From: Paludibacteraceae bacterium
Lineage (GTDB): Bacteria > Bacteroidota > Bacteroidia > Bacteroidales > Paludibacteraceae
NCBI GenBank assembly: GCA_017632345.1
Contig: JAGBRL010000112.1
Location: 1-35,836 of the forward strand
DNA length: 35,836 nt
Direction of reading: 5' to 3'
The translations under genes and the position numbers were made by a program. Below the pieces are notes generated by a model, which was not told the DNA's origin, did no database searches, and saw only the letters and a list, made by a program, of their open reading frames with translations. Positions 9,809-18,456 of this stretch are shown one piece after another (position 1 is the first letter of the stretch; each line of letters starts with the position of its first letter).

Positions 9809-10665
9809 CAGACTTCAAGATTATATCCTAAAAAAGACATTAGCAAAATAGCTCCTCCCACCAAGATTCTGTACCAGCCAAATGCCTTGAATCCGTATTT
9901 CGTGACAAAGCCGATAAAGAATTTTATAGCGAGCAACGCGACAATAAAAGCGACCACGTTTCCTATTATGAGCGTGGTCAGGTTGTTCATTATGAGCTGA
10001 AGCCCTTCCGGCTCAAGGAACAGCTTTAGCAGCTTGTACGCTGTTGCTGCGAACATAGTCGGAACGGCGAGGAAGAACGAAAACTCAGCCGCGTCTTTGC
10101 GCGACAGCTTGTTTATCATACCTCCGACAATAGTGGCCATGGAACGAGACACGCCCGGAATCATGGCTATACATTGGAACAGCCCGATGAAAAAGGCTCT
10201 GTTTTCAGTCAGCTCTTTGTTGTTGTCCGGCTTGTTGAACAGCTTGTCGCAGAAGAGCATGAAGATACCGCCAATCACAAGCATGATGGCAACAACGTTG
10301 ACGCTTTCCAGCAACTCGTCTATCTTGTCCGAAAACAGCAGTCCGAAAACAGCCGCCGGCAAAAACGCAATGAGAAGTTTCCAGTAAAAGTCAAATTTGT
10401 GAAGAAACTTTTTCAGCGCTGTTGTGCCTTCCGGTAGCCCGTCTGTTGAGTTAAGCACAAAAAAACGTTTCCAATAAAGGCAGATGACAGAAAGTATCGC
10501 TCCGAACTGTATGATTACAGTAAACGCCTTTACAAAATCTGTGCTCTTCACATCAAGCAGAGCCTGCGTTATAATCATGTGTCCTGTTGACGAGACCGGC
10601 AAAAACTCAGTCAGCCCCTCCACAATCGCAATGATTATGGTCTGAAAAATATTTATGTCGCTCAT
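9808..10665 (-). CDS. uppP: Undecaprenyl-diphosphatase UppP (BacA)
   Basis: Integral membrane phosphatase that recycles undecaprenyl pyrophosphate, the lipid carrier of peptidoglycan and surface glycans, and so affects bacitracin tolerance. 285 aa, normal length. The two active-site regions are present: [17 protein letters not shown] near residue 16 and [13 protein letters not shown] near residue 167. At least seven hydrophobic spans are visible. It is separated from the DUF3098 gene by 6 nt and overlaps truB by one base, a tight operon. Confidence 0.97.
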   Translation of the reverse strand: MSDINIFQTIIIAIVEGLTEFLPVSSTGHMIITQALLDVKSTDFVKAFTVIIQFGAILSVICLYWKRFFVLNSTDGLPEGTTALKKFLHKFDFYWKLLIAFLPAAVFGLLFSDKIDELLESVNVVAIMLVIGGIFMLFCDKLFNKPDNNKELTENRAFFIGLFQCIAMIPGVSRSMATIVGGMINKLSRKDAAEFSFFLAVPTMFAATAYKLLKLFLEPEGLQLIMNNLTTLIIGNVVAFIVALLAIKFFIGFVTKYGFKAFGWYRILVGGAILLMSFLGYNLEV

Positions 10666-10671
10666 CTTTTT

Positions 10672-10926
10672 TTATAATTCAACGAAATCATCTGTGTTAT
10701 TTTTTTTCTTCGGAATCCAAAGGATGGCAACAGCCTCAATCACGAAGCCTAAAATTGCGATGACCGGACCTAACGTGATTCTTCTGAAACTGAAAATTTC
10801 AGGGTTGAAACTTTCGTCGGAAGAGCCTCCGCCTATCATGCAGACAAATCCTATAATTATCACTACGAAGCCGATTGCAAGAAGCGTTAAATTCTTCCTC
10901 GGCATTGCCATTTTTGTATTATCCAT
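10672..10926 (-). CDS. DUF3098 family small membrane protein
   Basis: 84 aa with two hydrophobic spans: LLAIGFVVIIIGFVCMIGGG (residues about 15-34) and the segment after RRITLGPVIAILGFVIEA (about 50-68), flanked by a basic N terminus and a charged C terminus. The internal pattern ...SDESFNPEIFSFRRITLGPVI is what I recall for DUF3098, a Bacteroidetes family normally found between ftsX and uppP. That is also its position here (11 nt after ftsX, 6 nt before uppP). Function unknown; the location suggests an envelope or division-linked role (inference). Confidence 0.88.
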   Translation of the reverse strand: MDNTKMAMPRKNLTLLAIGFVVIIIGFVCMIGGGSSDESFNPEIFSFRRITLGPVIAILGFVIEAVAILWIPKKKNNTDDFVEL

Positions 10927-10937
10927 TATTATGTTTT

Positions 10938-11810
10938 TTATAAATAGTATAAATCGTCAATTTTATGTCTGATGTATTTGTTCACCGCAAAAAAAGTGGC
11001 TATCAGCGTGATTATCACGCCGGAAACAAATATAGTTCCGAAGATTGTCACGTACAATTGCGGATTGTCAAAATTCAGGAAAAGCTCAAACTTCTCGTGC
11101 AGTGCGTAGAACATCACCATCACATATACCGAGGCTAGCGCCGCAGCGATGAAGCCGATGTACAGACCTTGCTTCATGTACGGCTTCCTGATGAAACGTT
11201 TCGTTGCCCCGACCAGCTTCATTGTGTGAATCAGGAACCTGTCCGAATACACGAGCAGGCGCACAGTGTTGTTTATAAGCACGAAAGATATTATCAGCAG
11301 CAGCACCGCGATGCTTAGAAACAGCACGCTTATTTTTTTTATGTTGTAAGTCACGTCGCTGATAAGTTTCTTCTGATAGTCCACCTTCTCTATTATGGGC
11401 AGCGTCTCTAGCTCCTTTGCGATGAACAGGATGCTGTCATTGTCTGCGTATTCAGACTTCAGGTTTATCTCGTACATTGGCTGCAGCGGATTATAGCTGA
11501 TGAACTCCATGGGGTCTTCTCCCATCTCGGCGGCGAGTTCCTTCATCGCGTCCTCTTTGCTTATGTAACGCACTTTTTTGACGAAGCTTTTGGTCTCGAT
11601 CTTCTTCAGCGTTTCATGGATGGCCTCGTCGCTGGCAGTCTTGTGCAGCATGACAGAAACCGTAAAGTTCTCCTTGACGTAAAAGGACAGCTCTTTGCCG
11701 ACGAAAAGCACCATAGCCACAATTCCGAGCAGGAAAAGCACCATGGAAATGCTTATTATCGAGGTCAGTTTTGAATTGAATAATTTATATTTTACAGCTT
11801 TGTTTTTCAT
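10938..11810 (-). CDS. ftsX: Cell division protein FtsX
   Basis: Membrane partner of the FtsE ATPase in the complex that activates septal peptidoglycan hydrolases. 290 aa. The N-terminal span (about residues 15-36, ISISMVLFLLGIVAMVLFVG) is followed by an extracytoplasmic domain with FTVSVMLHKTASDEAI and YISKEDAMKELAAEMGED, and then three C-terminal spans with the conserved TVRLLVYSDRFLIHTMKLVGA region and the end FFAVNKYIRHKIDDLYYL. FtsE is not adjacent, which is usual in Bacteroidetes. It is the first gene of the operon; no perfect consensus promoter was seen. Confidence 0.95.
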   Translation of the reverse strand: MKNKAVKYKLFNSKLTSIISISMVLFLLGIVAMVLFVGKELSFYVKENFTVSVMLHKTASDEAIHETLKKIETKSFVKKVRYISKEDAMKELAAEMGEDPMEFISYNPLQPMYEINLKSEYADNDSILFIAKELETLPIIEKVDYQKKLISDVTYNIKKISVLFLSIAVLLLIISFVLINNTVRLLVYSDRFLIHTMKLVGATKRFIRKPYMKQGLYIGFIAAALASVYVMVMFYALHEKFELFLNFDNPQLYVTIFGTIFVSGVIITLIATFFAVNKYIRHKIDDLYYL

Positions 11811-12400
11811 TAATTATCAAAAAAAGGCAATAAACCGCCAATTAGTTTGCAAAATAACTAACAAAAATCGAAAGAATGAAGTTTTTTGTCGTTTTTTTGT
11901 TATAGAATGTTAAAATTTAGGAGGATAGAGGCAAATATTCCTGAATCAGCAAAAAACACATAAGTATAGCTTCTATAAATTAGGTTGAGATGATTTTGGA
12001 GCGCATTTTGCATAGGTTGATTATATTTGTAAGGGAGCGATGCGGGCATCGTGGCAAGATAAGTAAAACTAACTCAGAAGCGTTCAAAACAAAACCAAGA
12101 ACAATATTGTCCTGAATAATTTCACAGTAAAGCTAACCTCTACGGGCGTTATGACTGAGTGAATGCGAGCAAGATAAGCAACAGTTGGTTCTGTAAATTC
12201 ATCGTTCCTCTGCCTGGAAGGCAGCACCAAAATTCTTTGCTGTATAATGTCTTTAAATAAAGAACCGTGATTCCCCTTTTGTTTTTTACAAAATATTTAG
12301 TACGATATAGAACCAAGAATGCATAAATCATTACATCAAATAACCCCGAATCTTCCGTAAACCAAAAAGAAAGGCTCTGTTTTACGGATAAGCAAGACAA
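11811..12400. other. Non-coding interval between ftsX and the dynamin block
   Basis: No convincing gene is seen; the only listed-length ORF here (12149-12400, minus) has low-complexity, unrecognisable content. It holds repeat element copy B (from 11971), a small perfect hairpin CGATGC/GCATCG near 12038-12053, and two occurrences of GCAAGATAAG (about 12054 and 12169). It may contain a decayed sequence or a small RNA, but no specific RNA family is recognised. Confidence 0.5.
11971..12087 (+). repeat. Repeat element copy B (partner of 8866-9035)
   Basis: Begins TTCTATAAATTAGGTTGAGA and matches the minus-strand reading of the element at 8866-9035 almost perfectly over the first 25 nt. Weaker shared blocks occur at the same spacing up to GTTCAA, 117 nt from the start in both copies. 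The far end is degenerate: only AATTTCACAG appears around the place where the inverted AATTTATAGAA would be expected. It contains TTGATTATATTTG, which includes a TAnnTTTG box, so it might act as a promoter. Confidence 0.5.
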
Positions 12401-12450
12401 CTATTACATAGTAAATAATTAATACTCAACTCTTTGAATTTTTTGTTCCT

Positions 12451-12458
12451 TATCTTTG
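12451..12458 (+). promoter_or_regulatory. Candidate -7 element for the dynamin operon
   Basis: TATCTTTG fits the Bacteroidetes TAnnTTTG box, but the TTTG upstream (12433-12436) is only 14 nt away, shorter than the usual 19. It would start transcription near 12465 and leave a leader of about 165 nt before the first dynamin ATG. Confidence 0.4.
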
Positions 12459-12469
12459 TAAAGAAAAGG

Positions 12470-12499
12470 AATTTATTTGTTCTTGCAAACAAATAAATT
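12470..12499 (+). promoter_or_regulatory. Perfect 12-bp hairpin at the start of the dynamin leader
   Basis: AATTTATTTGTT (12470-12481) and AACAAATAAATT (12488-12499) are perfect inverted repeats with a 6-nt loop. They start about 12 nt after the TATCTTTG box. The site could be a 5' RNA hairpin that stabilises the transcript or a palindromic operator for a repressor. A second inverted pair, ATTCCGC (12521-12527) and GCGGAAT (12554-12560), follows in the same leader. Confidence 0.55.
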
Positions 12500-12631
12500 A
12501 TTCACCTAAACACCCAGAGGATTCCGCAAATCCGACATTTTTTCGACTAAACCGCGGAATTGTTTGAAGTGCGGAGGAATGGTGGTAGTTTTGACCATAA
12601 TTGTTAGTTTAAAATTTTAAAATATACTTAT

Positions 12632-14329
12632 ATGAAAGCTTTAGATAATTTGAAAAACCGAGTGCTGGCAGCAACAGACGTGGTGAAATTAAATTTTCCA
12701 GTTGCGGATGTTGTTGAAAAAATTGAGGCGGATGCTGATGTTTTGTTGGGAAGAATAACGAAGGATAATTTTATTAAAATACCATTTGTTGGTGATTTTA
12801 GTTCAGGGAAGAGTTCTTTGCTGAATGCATATATAGGAAGTGATTTGTTGCCGACAAATATTTTGCCGGAAACAGCAGTAGCCTACGAATTGTATTATGC
12901 AGAAGATGAAAAATTGGAGTTGTATTCAGATGGTGTGTTGAAAGAGACTAAAAATTCTCTATCTCAGATAAAGGATTTTAATGTGTCGCCAGGAGATGTG
13001 GTATATGTGTATATTAATAATGAGAAAATTCGTAGTTTGAATAGTCGCGGAATAGTTCTTGTGGATATGCCTGGTATAGATTCTGGAATTGAGGCCCATA
13101 ACAGCGCTATATTGAATTATATCCGCGAAGGTTCTGTATTTATGATTTTTACGGATACGGAACAAGCTACTCTCAGATCGTCAACGATTTCTTTTATTAG
13201 GGAAATTCAACAGTATGGTCTATCTATTAATGTGTTTTTATCAAAAGCAGATAAAAAACCAGAAACAGAAGTTCAAGAGATTCGAGCATCAGTAGAAAAA
13301 GTTGTTAAATCGCTGATGTCAGATGATTCGGTCGTGGGTGTTACTTCTTCTGTTGAAGAAAAATATGGATATAAAGATGTGGAGGCAGTTCTTTCAAAAG
13401 TAGATGCTGAAAAAATCTTTGCGGAGCGTTACACAGGGGAAGTGGATGCGTTTATCTCTTCTGTAATTGCCCAATTTGAAATGCAAATTAAGTTAATAAC
13501 CTCTAATGCAAAGGATTTTGACTCTCTAATAGAGCAATTAAGTAAAAAGAAGACAGAAGCAATATCTTCATTGGAAGGCAAAGCTTCGCAGGCACAGTCT
13601 TTGGAAGGTTCTGCTGATGATATTTTGCAAGACATCCGTAGTGCTTTGATGGGTGCTTCTCAGCGTTTGGCTATGGTGGCATTTTCTTCAAAAGGTGATG
13701 GAAAGGCATTTGAAAGTGAGTTGATGTCTATTATTCGTCCGGTGCTCATTAATTCATTTAAAAGAGAAATGACAGAGTATCAGGAGGTTATAGGTGAGAG
13801 CATGAAAGAACTGTCTGCAGATTTGAGTTCTGTTATTTCTGTCTCTTCAACGCAGGGCGAAAGTTTGGCAAAAGATGTGCTAGAAAAGTTGGGTGGAGGA
13901 AATATGGTAGAGAGCCTTTTGCAGAAAGGTTTGAGTATGTTGCTTGCCAAACTTGCAGGAAAGAAGGCTTTAACATTGTTGGTTGGTGCGCTACATCCGG
14001 TAATTACCATAGTGGTTTCTTTCTTGCCTGATTTGATTTCCTTGATATTTGGAAAAAGCAATGAGCAAAAAACAGAAGAAGTTAGAGACAAGATTGAATC
14101 ACAAGTAATTGGCAGAGTAATTGATGGTTTGCGTCCGAATGTCGAGCAGATGTTGATGGAAAATCGTCAAGAGGCTTATAATGAAATTAAAGCTGAGATT
14201 GAGAATACGATAGAACAGATTGATGAAAATATCAAGTCTGTTATGGATGAAAAGTTGTCAAGCGAAGCTGAAATTTCAGAGCGTGTGAATAAACTGGCTC
14301 TTGCAGTGGAGGAGTTGAAAAAAATATAA
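12632..14329 (+). CDS. Dynamin-like GTPase 1 with membrane-insertion-like segment
   Basis: 565 aa, bacterial dynamin superfamily. The GTPase domain is at about residues 1-270: G1 GDFSSGKSS (54-62), G2 Thr in LPETAVAYEL (81), G3 DMPG (145-148), G4 SKAD (204-207; Ser replaces the usual Thr/Asn). The rest is helical stalk, broken by a strongly hydrophobic stretch at about 430-474 (LSMLLAKLAG, VGALHPVITIVVSFLPDLIS) in the position of the paddle or membrane-anchoring tip of bacterial dynamins. A coiled-coil-like C terminus follows. The family uses GTP to remodel or tether membranes, usually as hetero-oligomers. First gene of a block of three dynamins, 10 nt before the next. Exact role unknown. Confidence 0.9.
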   Translation: MKALDNLKNRVLAATDVVKLNFPVADVVEKIEADADVLLGRITKDNFIKIPFVGDFSSGKSSLLNAYIGSDLLPTNILPETAVAYELYYAEDEKLELYSDGVLKETKNSLSQIKDFNVSPGDVVYVYINNEKIRSLNSRGIVLVDMPGIDSGIEAHNSAILNYIREGSVFMIFTDTEQATLRSSTISFIREIQQYGLSINVFLSKADKKPETEVQEIRASVEKVVKSLMSDDSVVGVTSSVEEKYGYKDVEAVLSKVDAEKIFAERYTGEVDAFISSVIAQFEMQIKLITSNAKDFDSLIEQLSKKKTEAISSLEGKASQAQSLEGSADDILQDIRSALMGASQRLAMVAFSSKGDGKAFESELMSIIRPVLINSFKREMTEYQEVIGESMKELSADLSSVISVSSTQGESLAKDVLEKLGGGNMVESLLQKGLSMLLAKLAGKKALTLLVGALHPVITIVVSFLPDLISLIFGKSNEQKTEEVRDKIESQVIGRVIDGLRPNVEQMLMENRQEAYNEIKAEIENTIEQIDENIKSVMDEKLSSEAEISERVNKLALAVEELKKI

Positions 14330-14339
14330 TCAAAATATT

Positions 14340-16229
14340 ATGGGATTGGATTTTATAAAGAAAAAAAGTGCGTCGATGGGCAAACGTCCATCGTCTGCAT
14401 TGTTGAAAATAAACAAATATAATTCTCCTAAGGCAGCTTTAGACTTGATAGGTCACATTTGTACAGCACAAAGCAATTTGAATCTGTCAAGTTGTTTTGA
14501 TTCATATAATAAAGTTGTAGAAGAGCTGTCAATTAAGTGTTCTGAATCAGGAGTTAAATGGAATAATTCAAATTTTATAAATTTTTTGAGTTCGATATCA
14601 AATTACACTCAGGAAGTATTTGAATCGAATACTCATAATGTACAAGTGAAGGTTGCGATTGCTGGTGGGTACAGTTCTGGTAAATCAACCTTTTTGAATG
14701 CTTTAACAAATCATGATAATTTGCTTCCTACAGGTATTGAACCGGTATCTGTGGTGAACACCTATTTGAATTGCTCTTCTAAAATCGACAAGATGATTAT
14801 AAAAGGAGAGAATCTGAATGGTGATATGGTCATACTTAACCAGGAGGTGCTTGACTGTATCCGACATTCAAAAGATTCAAATGTAAATGTGGCTTGTGTG
14901 TTGAAGAAGTTGGTGATAGATGTGCCAACTGAAGAATTGTATGATGGAATCACATTTATAGATACTCCGGGATATAACAATTCTAGTGCCCGTAATGTGG
15001 AAAATAACACAACGGACAAAGAGACTGCATTGTCTTCTTTTGAGGAAGCTGATGTGATTTTCTGGTGTGTGGATATTGAAGGTGGTACGATAACTGAGAA
15101 AGATTTTCAGGTGCTGAGTAAGAGCAACGGTAAACCTTATGTTATTGTTTTTACAAAAAAAGATAAAAAATCACCGGCGGAGGTGACGAAAATATGTAGA
15201 AAAGCTTTGGATGATTGCTCCAAGCGTCTCGGAGAAGATAATCCTCCGGTTGTAATTGCATATTCTGATAGAGATGGAAATGAAGAGGGAACAGAAGGCT
15301 CTTTTTATATTCTTGAAGATGGATTGTCAAAAGAAGATCTTATAGATTCTGTAAAAGGATTGGGCAAAAAAGTGTTAGATGATGTTTTATATGAATTAAC
15401 AAAAAGCTTTGAGAAAGAGAGAGAACAATCTGCTAGTTATTCATTGGAACTAGAGAATCAGCGAAAACAATTAGCTGAGGGAAAAGCTGAGTGGGGAAAA
15501 ATTTTGCATAGTAATAAGGATGCTTCTTTGGCAGAAAAGGATGAATTAAAGACTGTTATGATTGACAGTTACAATGAAATATTAGAATATGCAAGTGGTG
15601 ATTTTCAATATTGGAAAGAAGAGTATAGAGAGGATTTGATTGAAAGAGTCTTTTGGTGGATGGAGAGACATCATTCAAATGTTAATGAAAGTTTAAAAAA
15701 AGCAGAAGATGAGTATAAGGATGTGGTGGGAAAAAAGAAATTAGAGGAGTTGTGCAGAGAGTATATTTCAGAATATAGCGTTCGTTTGAAGCAAACGTTT
15801 GAAGTTTGTTATAGGGAGGCAGAGAAACTTGTTGAGGATAATAACAGAAAACTGCAAACTATTGTGCACGCTGACGATCTCGATGTTTTTTCTGCTATCA
15901 GTGGTGGTAATTACGAAGCGTTCCTTAACTGTCTTTCTGAGGGGGTTGATTTAGAGAAAACAAATTCTGCCGGATATAGTGTTCTTACTTGGATTGCGCA
16001 ATCAGGCAATAATGAAATGATGCAAGTTCTGATTGATAATGATGTTGATTTGAGTTTGAAAGATGGAAATGGCTATAATGTATTGGAGGTTGCTGTAATG
16101 TGCCATTATAAAGATATTTGCGAAATGCTTTATAAGTCAAATCCTTCTCTGGTTCACGATTCTGGTAATTTGGAAGAGTTGTCCGATAAAAATAATTTTA
16201 AGGATTGGTTGAAAGGTAACATAAAATAA
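14340..16229 (+). CDS. Dynamin-like GTPase 2 with C-terminal ankyrin repeats
   Basis: 629 aa. A basic N terminus (MGLDFIKKKSASMGKRPSSA) precedes a GTPase domain: G1 GGYSSGKST (109-117), G3 DTPG (208-211) and a canonical G4 TKKD (272-275). The region from about 345 to 510 is charged and helical, coiled-coil-like. Residues about 512-600 read as two to three ankyrin repeats (DVFSAISGGNYEAFLNCLSE; GYSVLTWIAQSGNNEMMQVL; NGYNVLEVAVMCHYKDICEM). No hydrophobic membrane-inserting segment is evident, unlike its upstream neighbour, so it may bind membrane through partners. It starts 10 nt after dynamin 1 and ends 10 nt before dynamin 3. A dynamin GTPase joined to ankyrin repeats is unusual and suggests protein recognition. 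Confidence 0.88.
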   Translation: MGLDFIKKKSASMGKRPSSALLKINKYNSPKAALDLIGHICTAQSNLNLSSCFDSYNKVVEELSIKCSESGVKWNNSNFINFLSSISNYTQEVFESNTHNVQVKVAIAGGYSSGKSTFLNALTNHDNLLPTGIEPVSVVNTYLNCSSKIDKMIIKGENLNGDMVILNQEVLDCIRHSKDSNVNVACVLKKLVIDVPTEELYDGITFIDTPGYNNSSARNVENNTTDKETALSSFEEADVIFWCVDIEGGTITEKDFQVLSKSNGKPYVIVFTKKDKKSPAEVTKICRKALDDCSKRLGEDNPPVVIAYSDRDGNEEGTEGSFYILEDGLSKEDLIDSVKGLGKKVLDDVLYELTKSFEKEREQSASYSLELENQRKQLAEGKAEWGKILHSNKDASLAEKDELKTVMIDSYNEILEYASGDFQYWKEEYREDLIERVFWWMERHHSNVNESLKKAEDEYKDVVGKKKLEELCREYISEYSVRLKQTFEVCYREAEKLVEDNNRKLQTIVHADDLDVFSAISGGNYEAFLNCLSEGVDLEKTNSAGYSVLTWIAQSGNNEMMQVLIDNDVDLSLKDGNGYNVLEVAVMCHYKDICEMLYKSNPSLVHDSGNLEELSDKNNFKDWLKGNIK

Positions 16230-16239
16230 AGCGAAGATT

Positions 16240-18456
16240 ATGAATATAACGAAAGATAACTATAAGGCATATTTTGATGAGTTAGATAATGAGGTAAGGG
16301 TTGTGGAGGACTGCGGAAGCGGTTTGGTAAAGGAAGTTGTCTCGAAACTAAAATTGGAATTAGAGGGAAAAAGAAATGGTGCGGAAGAACTGATGGCTGA
16401 TAATCAGATATTGAAAATCGGTGTTGTTGGTCAGGTGAAAGCCGGCAAGTCTTCTTTCTTAAATTCGCTCTTTTTTGATGGTGAAAACGTTTTGCCTCGT
16501 GCATCGACTCCGATGACTGCAGGTTTGACTATTTTGGAGTACGGCGAAGAGAATAAATTCATCGTAGAGTATTACAATGCCAAAGAGTGGAGTGGCTTTG
16601 AGAGTAGAGCGAAAGAGTATGATGATATAATAAGTTGTTATAAGGCTTCAAATCCTGAATTGTCTGAAGCGGACGTTGTTAAGATGGCTGAAACGGATAT
16701 TGATATAGCTCTCAAGACAGCGAAGGAACTTGTGACATTCTGTGACAGGGAGGCAAAGAGTAAAATTAGGGAAAAGACGTTTACAGAAGAAAAGAGTTTC
16801 TTTGATATTAAAGATTTGCAAGACATTCTGGAAATGTATGTCGGGGCAAATGGTAAGTTTACCTCTGTTGTGAAGAGTTTGACGATTCAGATGAAGGACG
16901 AACGACTGAAGGATTTGCAAATAGTTGACACTCCGGGTGTGAATGACCCTGTCGTTTCTCGTGAACAGCGTACTCGAGAGTTTTTGCGTGGCTGTCACGG
17001 CGTTTTCCTTTTGAGTTATTCCGGCCGTTTTTTTGATAGCACGGATGTTGAATTCTTGTGTTCTCGTATTGGTAGCGAGGGGGTTGGAACTGTTGTGCTG
17101 ATTGCCTCTAAATTTGACTCTGTTTTGCAGGATGTGGGGAAACAGTTTGACAATGATTTAGGCGCAGCTATAGATCATAGTCAGAAACAGCTGAGAAAGC
17201 AGTATAGGGATAATATTAGCTGTAGCAGTTTCTGCGGAAAAGATCCTATTCTTGATTTTTCATCTGGTATCGGATTTTCTATATCTAAAAAAGATAGTGA
17301 ACGTTGGGATGACATAGAAAGTCATGTGGTTAAGCGGATGAAGATATATTATCCTGATTTCTTTTCTACTCCGGAGGACGTGAAGAATACTTTTTTTGCG
17401 CTTTCGCAGATGGATACTATAAGAGATAAGTATCTGGATGAAATCTTTGTGAAAAATAAGGATAAAATTATAGGCGAGAAGATAGATGCCTATTTTGCTT
17501 TTGCAAGTGGAGAACTTTGTAAGATTGTAAAGCAGCAGATTAAATCATTGTCTGATAAACTCGAAGTGCTGAAGGCGACGGACATAAAAGACTTAGAAGC
17601 AAAAAAACAATCGACAGAAAAGGCTATAAAATCAATCGAAAAAGGTATTTCTTCTGTGTCTGAAAGAATAAAGTCTAAAGCTGAAGCTGCAAGGAAAGAG
17701 TGCCAAAATTCAGCTCGTTTTTCTGTGCCGAGTATTCCTACACGTACGGAATCGCGCATTTTTGTCAGAACAAGCACCTCTTTTCTGAGAAGAGATAAAA
17801 CATTCGAAGCAAGCTATGATGTTGTTGATGTAAATAGACTTGTGGATAGTTTAGATAAGGGAGCTTCGTCTGCGGTAAAAGAGTTGAGCAGAACATGGAA
17901 GAATAAGGTGGAAGAATTGAAGAGTTTCCTTCAGTCTGAAATTGGAAATAGGATAACTCAAGAGGAACAAAATGATACGACTGGACAGTTTGACGCAGAT
18001 ATTTTGCGTAATATTATGTATGATGTGATTGATAAGATGAGTGCGGAAGCCATCTTAAATGAACGAGAGTTGTTAGATGGTTTTAAAGACAATTGTTTGT
18101 CTGCTTTGCAAGGTGTTGATTATGTGTCATATAGCCAACAGTGCTTTGCTGGAGAAGATGCGGAGGGGCGTAGTTATGTGCGCTCGTTGGCAGAAGGTTG
18201 TCGTAGTGAAGCAAGGGGTATAGCGTCTAGTTTGGTGAGCGGATTTAATTCTGAAGTGGAAGAAGAGTTGAACTCTATCTGTCAGAAAGTGATAAATGTT
18301 GTTGTGGGTAATAAACAAGAATTTATTGATGCCATGAAGGAAAATAGCCAGAGATTCTTAGAGGAACTGCAGGCGGAATTGAGAGATAAAGAGGAGAATA
18401 TTAAGTCTGTGGAGGTTGCTCTGCAGGCTCTTAATAATTTTAACGGAAAATTATGA
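16240..18456 (+). CDS. Dynamin-like GTPase 3, CrfC/Leo-like architecture
   Basis: 738 aa. G1 GQVKAGKSS (64-72), G2 Thr in STPMTAGLT (about 93), G3 DTPG (230-233), G4 SKFD (290-293). An insertion of about 100 residues separates G2 from G3, as in E. coli CrfC (YjdA) and Leo-type dynamins, whose length it also matches. After the GTPase domain, about 435-500 is a strong coiled coil (KSLSDKLEVLKATDIKDLEA, then SIEKGISSVSERIKSKAEAA), followed by more helices. There is no clear transmembrane segment. The start was chosen at the ATG preceded by GAAG. The stop overlaps the start of the next gene (ATGA), so the two proteins are made in fixed proportion. Membrane remodelling as part of a hetero-complex is inferred. 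Confidence 0.9.
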   Translation: MNITKDNYKAYFDELDNEVRVVEDCGSGLVKEVVSKLKLELEGKRNGAEELMADNQILKIGVVGQVKAGKSSFLNSLFFDGENVLPRASTPMTAGLTILEYGEENKFIVEYYNAKEWSGFESRAKEYDDIISCYKASNPELSEADVVKMAETDIDIALKTAKELVTFCDREAKSKIREKTFTEEKSFFDIKDLQDILEMYVGANGKFTSVVKSLTIQMKDERLKDLQIVDTPGVNDPVVSREQRTREFLRGCHGVFLLSYSGRFFDSTDVEFLCSRIGSEGVGTVVLIASKFDSVLQDVGKQFDNDLGAAIDHSQKQLRKQYRDNISCSSFCGKDPILDFSSGIGFSISKKDSERWDDIESHVVKRMKIYYPDFFSTPEDVKNTFFALSQMDTIRDKYLDEIFVKNKDKIIGEKIDAYFAFASGELCKIVKQQIKSLSDKLEVLKATDIKDLEAKKQSTEKAIKSIEKGISSVSERIKSKAEAARKECQNSARFSVPSIPTRTESRIFVRTSTSFLRRDKTFEASYDVVDVNRLVDSLDKGASSAVKELSRTWKNKVEELKSFLQSEIGNRITQEEQNDTTGQFDADILRNIMYDVIDKMSAEAILNERELLDGFKDNCLSALQGVDYVSYSQQCFAGEDAEGRSYVRSLAEGCRSEARGIASSLVSGFNSEVEEELNSICQKVINVVVGNKQEFIDAMKENSQRFLEELQAELRDKEENIKSVEVALQALNNFNGKL

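Noticed and set aside
8866..12087. The two inverse repeat elements as ends of a composite transposon
   Set aside because: The enclosed genes are the standard Bacteroidetes ftsX-uppP-truB operon with no transposase, so it is not a transposon cargo.
12149..12400. 83-codon minus-strand ORF in the non-coding interval
   Set aside because: No recognisable content, no promoter box or ribosome site, and starts in AT-rich non-coding sequence.
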